In this document: positions 27,878 to 36,624 of the stretch, in pieces
Position numbering within the stretch: position 1 is the stretch's first letter
Layout: every line of letters begins with the position of its first letter
Origin: JAFEBO01 sp036392375
Lineage (GTDB): Bacteria > Planctomycetota > Phycisphaerae > Phycisphaerales > UBA1924
Direction of reading: 5' to 3'
Assembly (NCBI GenBank): GCA_036392375.1
Contig: DASVYC010000105.1
Span: 8,588 to 72,587, forward strand
Length of the DNA stretch: 64,000 bases
Notes under the pieces: generated by a model
Database searches by the model: none
What the model was told of the DNA's origin: nothing
The model's input: the letters and a program-made list of their open reading frames with translations, nothing else
Translations under genes and position numbers: made by a program

Positions 27878-29488
27878 ATGCGATCGACGTTTGGTTTTCG
27901 CGGTTGTGGGTCTGGGACCTTTGGCTTGAGCGCAGTGGTTCTGTGCGTTCTGGCGGGGACCGCGTCGGCGCAGCTCATCAACAGGGTCCAGGGCGTGGTC
28001 GACAACCGGCACAGCGTCGAGGACGCCGCCGCGTTGGCCAACGCCGACATCGCCATGGCCGGTGATTCCTACAACTTCCTCGGCGGTTTCAACAGCTCCG
28101 CGACGCTCACTCGCGCCGCGGCCGACGGCGTGCCGATCTGGCACCTCACGATCAGCGAGCCCAACGCCTTCCCCAGCGCCTTCGGCGTCCGTGAGACGCC
28201 GAGCGGAAACCTGGTGCTCGGCTTTTACCGGGACTTCGGCGTGGACACCGTCTGCCTCGCCAGCATCTCGTCGGGCGGCGGCGTCAACTGGGTCAAGCGC
28301 TTCCCCGGCTCGCGCGGCTTCCCCGGCTCCGGCATGGAGATCGACACGAGCAGCGGCCCGGCCGCGGCGATCGTGGCGTCGCAGTACGACCAGCAGGCGC
28401 CGCTGGGCGGTCAGTTGCTCCGCGTCGACGTTGCCACCGGTGGGCTTGTCTTTAATCGCGTCTACACGCCCAGCAATCCGCAGGAAGTCAACGATGTCAT
28501 GTTCTCGGATGTCGTGCGCACGCCGGGTGGCGATTACTTTGTGACCGGGACGGTGACGCGACTGATCAACGGCGAGATCTACGACACCGATCTCTTCGCC
28601 GCCCGTCTCCACGCCGGCACCGGTGCCGTGGTCTGGGCCAAGGCCATCGGCACGCCGCTCGACCCCGAGCGTGGCTACGGCTACGAGACCGGGCGCGGGA
28701 TCGAGCTCGCCACGGACGGCAGCGTCGTCGTGGCGGGACAGATCAACAACCCCGTCGAGACCTTCGGACCCGACGGCGGCGTGCACATCCGCTTCGACGC
28801 CGCCACCGGCGCCATCCTCGCTCAGAGCACCATCCTCGACGTGCAGGTCGCCGCCGCCTCGGTGGACCGCGACAGCTCGGGGAACATGGTCATCAGCGGC
28901 ACGCGCGCGTTCGGCGACGGCCAGGGCCAGCCCAACATGTGGCTGATCGACGAGAGCACGCTCGCGCTTCAGTGGCGCCGCGAGTACAACACCAGCACCA
29001 GCTTCGGGAACGACGCCGTTCCGCACAAAGCGACCACCGGTGGCTACGTGCTCGTCGGCAATCACTTTTCCAACAACCCCATCGGTGTGCCCGATCAGAT
29101 GTTCATCTGGGCCGACGGCACAGGCGATGACGGTTGCACGGCGATCCTGGTCGAGCCGATTCAGCCGCCGGTCACGCTGCTGAGCAACGACGTGCTGCTG
29201 ACGCTCACGCTCGACAGCCGCAGCTTCTCGTACGCACCGACGGTCGTCCCGGTGACGCTCTCCACCAACCTGGCGTGCGAGCCGGTCGGCTGCGTCGGCG
29301 ATCTCAACAACGACGGCCTGGTGGACGATGCCGACTTCGTGATCTTCGCGGAGGCGTACAACATCCTCGACTGCTTCGACCCCGGCATGACTGCGGGCTG
29401 CCCGGCGGACCTGAACAGCGACGGCTTCGTGGACGATGCGGACTTTGTCATCTTTGCCGATGCCTACAACCAGCTCCTGTGCCCGTGA
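27878..29488 (+). CDS. Secreted GC-dockerin protein, possible beta-propeller
   Basis: 536 residues from the ATG at 27878, preceded by GGGAGAAGG. The signal peptide ends LAGTASAQ at about residue 32. The body has repeating WD/propeller-like blades without a named motif: GVPIWHLTISEP, GGGVNWVKRFPG, GGDYFVTGTVTR, GAVVWAKAIGTP, DGSVVVAGQINN. The same sequence of blades occurs in the 34969-36552 protein (GLPIWTLHVGSP, GGNLVWARRFAA, NGDYFVTGSVGY), so the two are paralogues. The canonical tag has F in place of A in CFDPGM and ends LLCP. Function unknown. Confidence 0.92.
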   Translation: MRSTFGFRGCGSGTFGLSAVVLCVLAGTASAQLINRVQGVVDNRHSVEDAAALANADIAMAGDSYNFLGGFNSSATLTRAAADGVPIWHLTISEPNAFPSAFGVRETPSGNLVLGFYRDFGVDTVCLASISSGGGVNWVKRFPGSRGFPGSGMEIDTSSGPAAAIVASQYDQQAPLGGQLLRVDVATGGLVFNRVYTPSNPQEVNDVMFSDVVRTPGGDYFVTGTVTRLINGEIYDTDLFAARLHAGTGAVVWAKAIGTPLDPERGYGYETGRGIELATDGSVVVAGQINNPVETFGPDGGVHIRFDAATGAILAQSTILDVQVAAASVDRDSSGNMVISGTRAFGDGQGQPNMWLIDESTLALQWRREYNTSTSFGNDAVPHKATTGGYVLVGNHFSNNPIGVPDQMFIWADGTGDDGCTAILVEPIQPPVTLLSNDVLLTLTLDSRSFSYAPTVVPVTLSTNLACEPVGCVGDLNNDGLVDDADFVIFAEAYNILDCFDPGMTAGCPADLNSDGFVDDADFVIFADAYNQLLCP

Positions 29489-29513
29489 TCGCGGCACAGG
29501 GCAGGAGTGTGTG

Positions 29514-31226
29514 ATGCTGAAGTTGATCACGCTGGTCGCTCTCGCGGCCGCGCCCGCGTTGGGTGCGTCGCCCTTCTCGTACCGCTACTTCAAGCAGCCT
29601 CGGGCGTTGACGCTGGACGCCGGGCGGGTCGCCGTGTTCGGTGGCCTGGGTGATCGCTCCGCGCTCGCGGTGCGGGGCCTGGAGGGCGTCGCCGACGCGC
29701 AGCTCCCGATTCCCGGGCTGACGCTCGCGCGGGTTGCGGCCGAGGCCCGCGATCCGCTGTCGGTCCAGGCGTTGGTGGGGGAGGCGGCTCGAGCGAGCGA
29801 CGCCGGCTTCGTGTCGCCGGTCTTTGTCGGCGAGGACGGCGGCCCTCTGATCGTGACGCGCGAGGTCCTGGTCGGGTTTGCCGAGGATCTGACGCCGGCG
29901 CAAGCCCGCGCGGTGCTGGCGGAGATGATCGAGGGCGACCTGATCGACGAGGCGGTGGGTGATTCGCCCAACGTGTTCCGCGTGCGGGCTCATGCGCGCA
30001 ACGGCTTCGACGTGCTCGCGGCGGCCAACGCGCTGGCCGATCACCCCGAGGTCCGCTTCGCCGAGCCGGACATGATCTTCACCGGCCGCGGCGCGTTGAT
30101 CCCCAACGACCCGAATTTTCCGGACGCGTGGGCGTTCCAGAACACGGCGCAGTTCGGCGGCGTCCCCGGGCAGGACATGAACGCGCCCGCCGCGTGGGAC
30201 ATCACCACCGGCAGCAACGCGATCATCACCGTCGTCATCGACACCGGAGTGGACCCGGCACATCCCGACCTGAATCTCCGCCTCCCCGGCGGGGACGCCA
30301 CCGGCGGCAGCGGTCAGGGCGCGCCGGGCAACGCCTGCGACAACCACGGCACCCCTGTCGCCGGCAACATCTCCGGCACGATTAACAACAACCTCGGCAG
30401 CAGCGGCCTGGCGCCCGCCACGCGGGTCGCGTCGTCGCGAGCATTCATCAGCAGCCTGGCCTGTGACGGCTCGTGGACCAGCCAGGCGAGCTGGACCGTC
30501 GGCGCGCTGTCGTTCGCGCAGTTCATCTCCGCCCGCGTCACCAACAACAGCAACTACTACGGCTTCACGTCGAGTTCGATCGCGGACAAGTACGCCAGCA
30601 CCAAGACCGCCGGCATCGTGCACTTCGCCAGCGCCGGGAACAACGGCACGGGCACCATCTCGTATCCGTCCAGCCTGCCCTCGGTGAACGCCGTCGCGGC
30701 CCTCGATCCCAACGGGCTCCGGGTCGGGTTCAGCCAGTTCGGAACGGGCCTGGACTTCTCGGCCCCGGGCGTCTCCATCCACAGCACCGATCGCGTGGGC
30801 GGCAGCGGCTACAGCGCCAATGACTACGCCTTCGTGTCGGGCACGTCGTTCGCTTCGCCGCTCACCGCCGCGGTCGCGGCGCTGCTCCTCTCGTACCAGA
30901 GCACCCTGACCCCGGCCCAGGTCGAGCGGGCCATGCAGCAGGGCGCGCGCAACATCGGAGCGGCCGGGTACGACACCGGCTCAGGCTGGGGATTTGTGGA
31001 CGCCTTCCGCTCGCTCGAGCGCGTGCGCTGCCCGGCCGACCTGAGCTTTGACAGCGTGGTGGACGACGCCGACTTCCTCGCATTCGCGGTGTCCTACGAC
31101 GTCTTGCTCTGCACCGCTCCGGCCATGCCGCTGGTCTGTTCCGCCGACATCAACGCCGACAACGTCGTGGATGACGTTGATTTCGTGCTCTTCGCGGCGG
31201 CGTACGACGCGCTGCTGTGTCCCTGA
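29514..31226 (+). CDS. Secreted subtilisin-like (S8) serine protease with GC-dockerin
   Basis: 570 residues from the ATG at 29514, with GGAG upstream. It starts 25 bases after the previous stop, so the pair may be co-transcribed. The short signal peptide ends PALGA. Residues of about 20-190 look like an N-terminal propeptide. The S8 triad is complete: D243 in VVIDTGVD, H278 in NHGTPVAGN, S445 in SGTSFASP. The oxyanion Asn lies in FASAGNNGTG. The tag ends LLCP and its linker has VC in place of GC. An active extracellular endoprotease anchored through the tag is expected; it could also process other island proteins. Confidence 0.95.
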   Translation: MLKLITLVALAAAPALGASPFSYRYFKQPRALTLDAGRVAVFGGLGDRSALAVRGLEGVADAQLPIPGLTLARVAAEARDPLSVQALVGEAARASDAGFVSPVFVGEDGGPLIVTREVLVGFAEDLTPAQARAVLAEMIEGDLIDEAVGDSPNVFRVRAHARNGFDVLAAANALADHPEVRFAEPDMIFTGRGALIPNDPNFPDAWAFQNTAQFGGVPGQDMNAPAAWDITTGSNAIITVVIDTGVDPAHPDLNLRLPGGDATGGSGQGAPGNACDNHGTPVAGNISGTINNNLGSSGLAPATRVASSRAFISSLACDGSWTSQASWTVGALSFAQFISARVTNNSNYYGFTSSSIADKYASTKTAGIVHFASAGNNGTGTISYPSSLPSVNAVAALDPNGLRVGFSQFGTGLDFSAPGVSIHSTDRVGGSGYSANDYAFVSGTSFASPLTAAVAALLLSYQSTLTPAQVERAMQQGARNIGAAGYDTGSGWGFVDAFRSLERVRCPADLSFDSVVDDADFLAFAVSYDVLLCTAPAMPLVCSADINADNVVDDVDFVLFAAAYDALLCP

Positions 31227-31414
31227 ACACCCCACCGGGAAAGTCGGATAGTCCGGGTGGATTTGGCAAGGGCCCGGGCGCGGGCGAACATCTGCTGCGT
31301 GGATCGATCGCGGGGAACCGCGATTCCCTCGCACCCTGAGAGACAAGACAGCTCGCACGATCATCCGCCGAGGCCCGCCGCCTCGGCCGGAGGTTGTTGC
31401 CTCGGAGAGACTCC

Positions 31415-33016
31415 ATGCACAGACCTCTCGCGTCCGCCGCTGTCACGCATCGCAACGCCGGGTTCGTCTGCTTCCTGCCCCTGGGGCTCGCGCTGCTCGC
31501 GGGTGCCGCGGCGAACGCCGACACGACACCCCCCGCGATGCTCGATCCCAACCTCCAAGTCACGACGGTCGTGAACACCGGCCTGACGCAGCCGATCGCG
31601 ATGGTGTTCCTTGGCGCGAATGACTTCTTCGTGCTCGAGAAGGCCTCGGGCCAGGTCAAGCGGGTCATCAACGGCGTAGTGCAGGCCACGCCGGCGCTCG
31701 ATCTCGCCGTGAACTCGGCGTCGGAGCGTGGACTCCTGAGCATGGCGCTCGATCCCGATTTCGTGAGCAACAAGTTTGTGTATATCCGCTGGACCGAGAG
31801 CAGCATCGGCTCGGACACGGGCGTGACCGCGAACGTCGCGCTCCTGGGTAACCGCGTCGATCGCTTCGTGTGGAACGGCAGCACGCTGGCCTTTGACCGC
31901 AACGTTGTCCTGCTCCGTGCCCGTCAGACCGACAACGTCGCCGTGCCCGGACACCCCGGAACCACCAACGCCAACGAGAACGGCAATCACAACGGCGGCG
32001 TGATCCGCTTCGGGCCCGACGACAAGCTGTACATCTACACCGGCGATCTCGGCCGCCGCGGCTGGATGCAGAATCTCGCCAACGGGCCGTTCCTCACCGC
32101 CCCGTTTGTCGACGACACCTTCGGCGGTCCGGCCCCCGACAACGCCCACCTCTCGGGTGTGATCCTCCGCCTGAATACCGACGGCACCGCGCCCGCCGAC
32201 AACCCGTTCTTCGCCGCCGGCGCCGCGCTGGGGGGCGAGGTCGGGGCCAACGTGCAGAAGATCTACTCCTACGGCCATCGCAACGGCTTCGGGATGGCTT
32301 TCGATCCGTTCACGGGTTCGCTCTGGGAGACAGAGAACGCCGACGACGCGTACAGCGAGCTCAACCGCGTCGTCCCGGGGATGAACGGCGGATGGATTCA
32401 GATCGCCGGTCCGCTCGCCCGATTCCCCGATTTCAAGCTGATCGAGACGACCCAGTTCACGCAGGCGCTGCAGCAGGTCCGCTTCCCGCCCACCCGCCTC
32501 GTGTACAGCGCCGCCGCCGCGATGTCGCGCATGGTCATGCTGCCGGGCGCGGTCTACGTGGATCCAGATTTCAGTTGGCGCTACGAGATCGGCCCTTCGG
32601 GCACGGCGTTCGTCTCGGGCGATGCACTCGGTCCGGAGTACAACGGCACGCTGTGGATCGGCTCGGCCCGGTCCAACGCCCAGGTGGGCGCCAACGGCGG
32701 CTCGCTGTACCGCTTCCGTATGTCCAGCGACCGGCTGCGCGTCGATGTCAGCGCCGATCCGCGGCTCGCCGATCGCGTCGCCGACAATCTCTTCCGCAAC
32801 CAGAAGTTTGATGGCACCGAGAGCGAGACGCTCCGCATCGGCACCGGCTTTGGCATCACGCCCGACATCGTGCAGGGACCCGACGGCAACCTCTACGTCG
32901 TCTCGAACACCGACAACGCGATTTACAAGATCAGCCGCGTACCCGCGGCAGTCCCGACTCGATTCCAGCAGGAAGACTCGTTCCCGATCACCGGCGGAAA
33001 GGTGGAATCTCGATGA
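31415..33016 (+). CDS. Secreted glucose/sorbosone dehydrogenase-like protein, untagged
   Basis: 533 residues from the ATG at 31415, with GGAGAG upstream. The leader is long (PLGLALLAGAAANA, to about residue 36). The body fits the PQQ-dependent sugar dehydrogenase propeller family: LTQPIAMVFLG, SERGLLSMALDPDF, HNGGVIRFGPDDKLYIYTGD with the family His, YGHRNGFGMAFDP, and GPDGNLYVVSN at the end. Unlike its neighbours it has no dockerin tag; it stops at GGKVESR. Its TGA overlaps the next ATG (ATGA), so the PEP-CTERM protein is translationally coupled. PQQ use is inferred from the family. Confidence 0.92.
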   Translation: MHRPLASAAVTHRNAGFVCFLPLGLALLAGAAANADTTPPAMLDPNLQVTTVVNTGLTQPIAMVFLGANDFFVLEKASGQVKRVINGVVQATPALDLAVNSASERGLLSMALDPDFVSNKFVYIRWTESSIGSDTGVTANVALLGNRVDRFVWNGSTLAFDRNVVLLRARQTDNVAVPGHPGTTNANENGNHNGGVIRFGPDDKLYIYTGDLGRRGWMQNLANGPFLTAPFVDDTFGGPAPDNAHLSGVILRLNTDGTAPADNPFFAAGAALGGEVGANVQKIYSYGHRNGFGMAFDPFTGSLWETENADDAYSELNRVVPGMNGGWIQIAGPLARFPDFKLIETTQFTQALQQVRFPPTRLVYSAAAAMSRMVMLPGAVYVDPDFSWRYEIGPSGTAFVSGDALGPEYNGTLWIGSARSNAQVGANGGSLYRFRMSSDRLRVDVSADPRLADRVADNLFRNQKFDGTESETLRIGTGFGITPDIVQGPDGNLYVVSNTDNAIYKISRVPAAVPTRFQQEDSFPITGGKVESR

Positions 33017-33717
33017 ACACGCGCACCAACATCCAGCTTGCGTTCCTCGGCGTCCTGATCTCGGCTCCCGCACTCCCGGCCTTGGCCCAGGATCTCATCA
33101 TCAACGGCGGGTTTGAATCCGGCTTCGCGGGATGGACCCGCGTCGATCAGATCGGCAGCGAGGGGACGTTTCATCTTCAGAGCGGTGTCTCCAGTCCGGT
33201 GAACGCCTTCGGCGTTGTTGCGCCGCCGCAGGGCGTGAACGCGGCCATGACCGACTCGGTCGGCCCGGGCTCGCACGTCCTGTATCAGGATTTTCTGGTG
33301 CCGGTGCTGGTACCCGGCGCGACGCTGCAGTTCTCGATCTTCATCAACAACGGCGCGGCCGCGTTCTCGACGCCCAACTCGCTGGACTTCGCCACGACCG
33401 CGCTCAATCAGCAGGTGCGCGTGGACATCCTCGCCGGCGGCAGCGACCCGTTCAGCACCGCGGCGGGCGACGTGCTTTTCACCGCGTTCCAGAGCGCCGC
33501 CGCCGACCCCCTTGTCTCCGGCTACACCACGTTCACCCTCGACGTCACCGCCCTGCTCGCGGCCCGCACGGGCCAGACGCTCCGGCTGCGGTTTGCGGAA
33601 GTGGACAACGTCAACTTCTTCAACCTGGGCGTGGACGCGGTGAGCCTCACGATTCCAGCTCCCTCGGCGCTCGCGCTGCTTGGCATCGGAGCGGTTGCGC
33701 TGCGTCGGCGTCGTTGA
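33013..33717 (+). CDS. PEP-CTERM-type sorted surface protein
   Basis: 234 residues. The ATG overlaps the preceding stop by four bases, indicating translational coupling with the dehydrogenase-like protein. Residues 1-25 are a signal peptide ending ALAQ. The body opens DLIINGGFESGFAGW and is a carbohydrate-binding-like sandwich (LRLRFAEVDNVNFFNLGVDAVSL). The C-terminus, PAPSALALLGIGAVALRRRR, is a PEP-CTERM sorting signal: Pro-rich motif, hydrophobic segment and terminal Arg cluster. Such signals are handled by exosortases in the inner membrane. It is the only protein of this sorting class in the window and the only surface protein in the island without the dockerin tag apart from its partner. 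Confidence 0.92.
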   Translation: MNTRTNIQLAFLGVLISAPALPALAQDLIINGGFESGFAGWTRVDQIGSEGTFHLQSGVSSPVNAFGVVAPPQGVNAAMTDSVGPGSHVLYQDFLVPVLVPGATLQFSIFINNGAAAFSTPNSLDFATTALNQQVRVDILAGGSDPFSTAAGDVLFTAFQSAAADPLVSGYTTFTLDVTALLAARTGQTLRLRFAEVDNVNFFNLGVDAVSLTIPAPSALALLGIGAVALRRRR

Positions 33718-33954
33718 GCCTCTCGAGCGGTTCCACAGCACGAGCCGCGGCGTGCCGCCACATCCCGGGGCGGCGTGTCGCGATTGAGAATGCCGACCCC
33801 GACAACGGTCCTCGCGGGTTCTCTCACGCCCCCCACCTTCCGCACAATCCGCAAGAAACTCGTCAGCGACCAAAACGCCCAGGGTCGCGGCGCGACATCT
33901 GGAGTGCCGCCGCTGGAGGAGAGTGCCCAGCGTTGGCCCATTGAGGATCCCAGC

Positions 33955-34824
33955 ATGACACACACGCGTGCGTTGGTTGCGTCGTCTCTTCTCGTCTGTT
34001 CCAGAGCCGTCGCCGACGTCGTCTCTCTCAGCCCGATTGCCGACAACACCCTGTACATCAGCACCACCGGCAGCGTCTCCAACGGCTCGGGAACCGCGAT
34101 GTTCGCCGGGACCAACGCAGACATCAACGCCAGCCCCCGGCGTGCGCTGGTGCGGTTCGACGTGGCGTCGGTCGTCCCCGCCGGGGCGACGGTTGTGGCG
34201 GCGTCGCTCACGCTCGTTGAGGGCGGCTCGAACTTCGATGAACACACCTGCACGCTGCACCGCGTCACGAACTCCTGGGGAGAGGGCGCGTCGGTCGCGA
34301 ACGGCGGCCAGGGCGGCGGCACGCTCGCCCAGACCGGCGACGCCACCTGGCTTCACCGCTCCTTCCCGACCACGCTCTGGACCAACCTCGGCGGCGACTT
34401 CAACCCGGTCGCCTCGGCGTCGCTCGCGGTGGGGGCGGGCGCTTCGTTCACATGGACCTCGGCCCAGCTCGCCGCCGATGTCCAGAGCATGGCGTCCGAC
34501 CCCGCGAACAACTTCGGTTGGTTGGTCCGGGGCGAGGAGTCACTCTCCAAGACCGCCAAGAAGTTCTCGACCCGCGAGGACATCGCCGCGAACAGGCCCA
34601 CTCTCGTGATCAGCTTCTTCCCGACCTGTCTGGGTGACCTGAACTCCGACGGCCTGGTCGATGACACCGACTTCGTGACCTTCGCGGGCGCGTACAACAC
34701 GCTCGACTGCGCCGACCCGTCCATGCCCGCCGCCTGCCCGGCGGATCTGAACTTCGACGGATTCGTGGACGATGTCGACTTTGTCCTGTTCGCCGCGGCG
34801 TACAACGAGCTGCTGTGCCAGTGA
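33955..34824 (+). CDS. Secreted DNRLRE-like GC-dockerin protein
   Basis: 289 residues from the ATG at 33955, with GAGGAT upstream. The signal peptide is short (ALVASSLLVCSRAVA). The body matches the DNRLRE domain: SPIADNTLYIS, then RRALVRFDVASVVPAGATVVAASLTL, LHRVTNSWGEG and FGWLVRG. This is a beta-sandwich found in extracellular carbohydrate-active and surface proteins. The tag has ACP in place of GCP and ends LLCQ. The upstream gap from 33718 holds no gene that I can support. Confidence 0.9.
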   Translation: MTHTRALVASSLLVCSRAVADVVSLSPIADNTLYISTTGSVSNGSGTAMFAGTNADINASPRRALVRFDVASVVPAGATVVAASLTLVEGGSNFDEHTCTLHRVTNSWGEGASVANGGQGGGTLAQTGDATWLHRSFPTTLWTNLGGDFNPVASASLAVGAGASFTWTSAQLAADVQSMASDPANNFGWLVRGEESLSKTAKKFSTREDIAANRPTLVISFFPTCLGDLNSDGLVDDTDFVTFAGAYNTLDCADPSMPAACPADLNFDGFVDDVDFVLFAAAYNELLCQ

Positions 34825-34880
34825 TGCCGCGGTATGAGGTTCCGAGCCGGGTTCGTTTGTTCTTCCTGCCGATTTTGTTC

Positions 34881-34909
34881 TTGCGGCATGCGCATCGGCG
34901 CAGTATGTT
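34881..34909 (+). promoter_or_regulatory. Sigma70-type promoter
   Basis: TTGCGG at 34881-34886, a 17-base spacer and TATGTT at 34904-34909 lie about 60 bases before the ATG at 34969. This is one of the best promoter matches in the island. Confidence 0.55.
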
Positions 34910-34968
34910 GTGCTTGGGGAGAGTGCGAGCCGGCGATGGTCGGCGTCGCGCCAGGAGGAGTCCAAATC

Positions 34969-36552
34969 ATGCTGCGAGTGGTCCCGGTGATCGGGCTTGT
35001 TGTTCTCTGCGCGCCCTGTATGGGTGGGCCGGGAGTACGCGTTGTTCACACCGCATCAGGGTCCCTGCTGCGAGCCGCGGGTGCGTGTGCGCTCTCCGGT
35101 GGAGACATCGCACTCGCCGGTCAGCGACAGACGGTCGCACCGTCCCCGATCACGTCGGCGCTCCTCTCCCGCTGCGATCCGAACGGCCTTCCGATCTGGA
35201 CCCTCCATGTCGGATCGCCGGGCGAGATGGCGTCGGGGTTCGCGGTCCGTGAGATCTCGGGTGGGATGCTCGCGTTCGGGTTCTACGCCGGCGGCGGGGA
35301 TCGCGCGCTGTGCCTGGCCGGCGTCGGTGCGGGGGGCAACTTGGTGTGGGCGCGGCGATTCGCGGCCAGCAACGCGATCGACGGGAGCGCGATGGAGATC
35401 GATCGCGCGACGACCGGTGAGATGATTGTCGTTGCGGGTCGTGACACGACGCCGGGCCTCTCTGGCGCGATTCTGCTCAGCGCCAACGCACACGACGGGT
35501 CCTTCGCGGCCGAGTCCTTGTACCTGCCGGTGTCGTCGGAGTTCAGCGATCTGCGGTACACGGATCTGTGCGTCATGCAGAACGGAGACTACTTTGTCAC
35601 GGGCAGCGTGGGCTACGCGAGCTCGATGTCCACGCCGGATACCGACATCGTTGTGGCCCGGATCGATCGGGCGAGCCGCAACGTCGTCTGGTGTACGGTC
35701 ATCGCTGCCGCCCCTCCCGAAGGCTCCGACCTCGCATCACACGACACCGGGCGCGGCATCGTGCTCACCGCGGAGGGCATGGTGGCGGTGGTTGCTGGCA
35801 CGCAAGCTCCTGGAGCTCCGCCCGCGGCGCTCCATCTGCTGATCGACCCTGTCACCGGTGCTGTCCTCCACCATTCTGTTCTCTCCGATGTTCGTGTCGC
35901 CAACGCTTCGCTGGTGTCGCTCAGTACCGGTCAACTCCTCTGTGCTGGCGGGGGAGACGCCGCCGCGGGTCTCTCGGTCGCGCAGATGTGGCGGCTCGAT
36001 CCGTCGACGCTTGAGGTCTCCTGGCGGGGCGAGTACGCAGAAGTCGAGTCCGTCGGGGCCGACGCGGTCGAGCTGCTCGATGCCGGCGAGCCCTCAATTG
36101 TTCTCGCCGGATGGCAGCAACTTCCAGGCGGTATTGGCCTTCCTGTCGGACTTCAGGGCACGATGTTCACGCGAGCCGACTTGGACGGCCACGACGGCTG
36201 CGCGGCGGTCATCACGACTCCGAAGCTCTCCCGCATAGCACTGCACACACGCACCATGACGATGATCCAGATCACCCCGGTCCCCGACATCCCGTTCGAC
36301 GGAACGATCGCTCTGCTCACAGTGGATGCTCTCTCCGGGTGCCCAGCCTCCGCGTGTCCCAGCGATCTGAACGGGGACGGAGCCGTTGATGATTCCGATT
36401 TCGTGGTCTTCGACACCGCGTACAACCTCCTCGACTGCGACGACCCCTCCATGCCCGTCGCCTGCCCCGCGGATCTGAACTTCGACGGGTTCGTGGACGA
36501 TGGCGATTTCGTCCTGTTCGCCGCGGCGTACAACGAGCTGCTGTGCCCATAA
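34969..36552 (+). CDS. Secreted GC-dockerin protein, possible beta-propeller
   Basis: 527 residues from the ATG at 34969, with AGGAGGAG 8 bases upstream. The signal peptide is MLRVVPVIGLVVLCAPCMGG. Blade-like repeats (GLPIWTLHVGSP, GGMLAFGFYAGGG, NGDYFVTGSVGY, GQLLCAGGGDA) parallel those of the 27878-29488 protein, so they are paralogues about 7 kb apart. The tag linker has VACP in place of AGCP and the protein ends LLCP. I cannot assign an activity. Confidence 0.92.
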   Translation: MLRVVPVIGLVVLCAPCMGGPGVRVVHTASGSLLRAAGACALSGGDIALAGQRQTVAPSPITSALLSRCDPNGLPIWTLHVGSPGEMASGFAVREISGGMLAFGFYAGGGDRALCLAGVGAGGNLVWARRFAASNAIDGSAMEIDRATTGEMIVVAGRDTTPGLSGAILLSANAHDGSFAAESLYLPVSSEFSDLRYTDLCVMQNGDYFVTGSVGYASSMSTPDTDIVVARIDRASRNVVWCTVIAAAPPEGSDLASHDTGRGIVLTAEGMVAVVAGTQAPGAPPAALHLLIDPVTGAVLHHSVLSDVRVANASLVSLSTGQLLCAGGGDAAAGLSVAQMWRLDPSTLEVSWRGEYAEVESVGADAVELLDAGEPSIVLAGWQQLPGGIGLPVGLQGTMFTRADLDGHDGCAAVITTPKLSRIALHTRTMTMIQITPVPDIPFDGTIALLTVDALSGCPASACPSDLNGDGAVDDSDFVVFDTAYNLLDCDDPSMPVACPADLNFDGFVDDGDFVLFAAAYNELLCP

Positions 36553-36579
36553 CCCTCGGCGGACTTTCGCACATTGTGC

Positions 36580-36607
36580 TTGCTCGTCTCGACTCCTCCC
36601 GTAGACT
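36580..36607 (+). promoter_or_regulatory. Sigma70-type promoter of the amylase gene
   Basis: TTGCTC at 36580-36585, a 16-base spacer and TAGACT at 36602-36607, followed 17 bases later by the ATG at 36625. The leader holds the GAGGAG ribosome site. Confidence 0.45.
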
Positions 36608-36624
36608 GCGGGCGAGGAGTTTGC

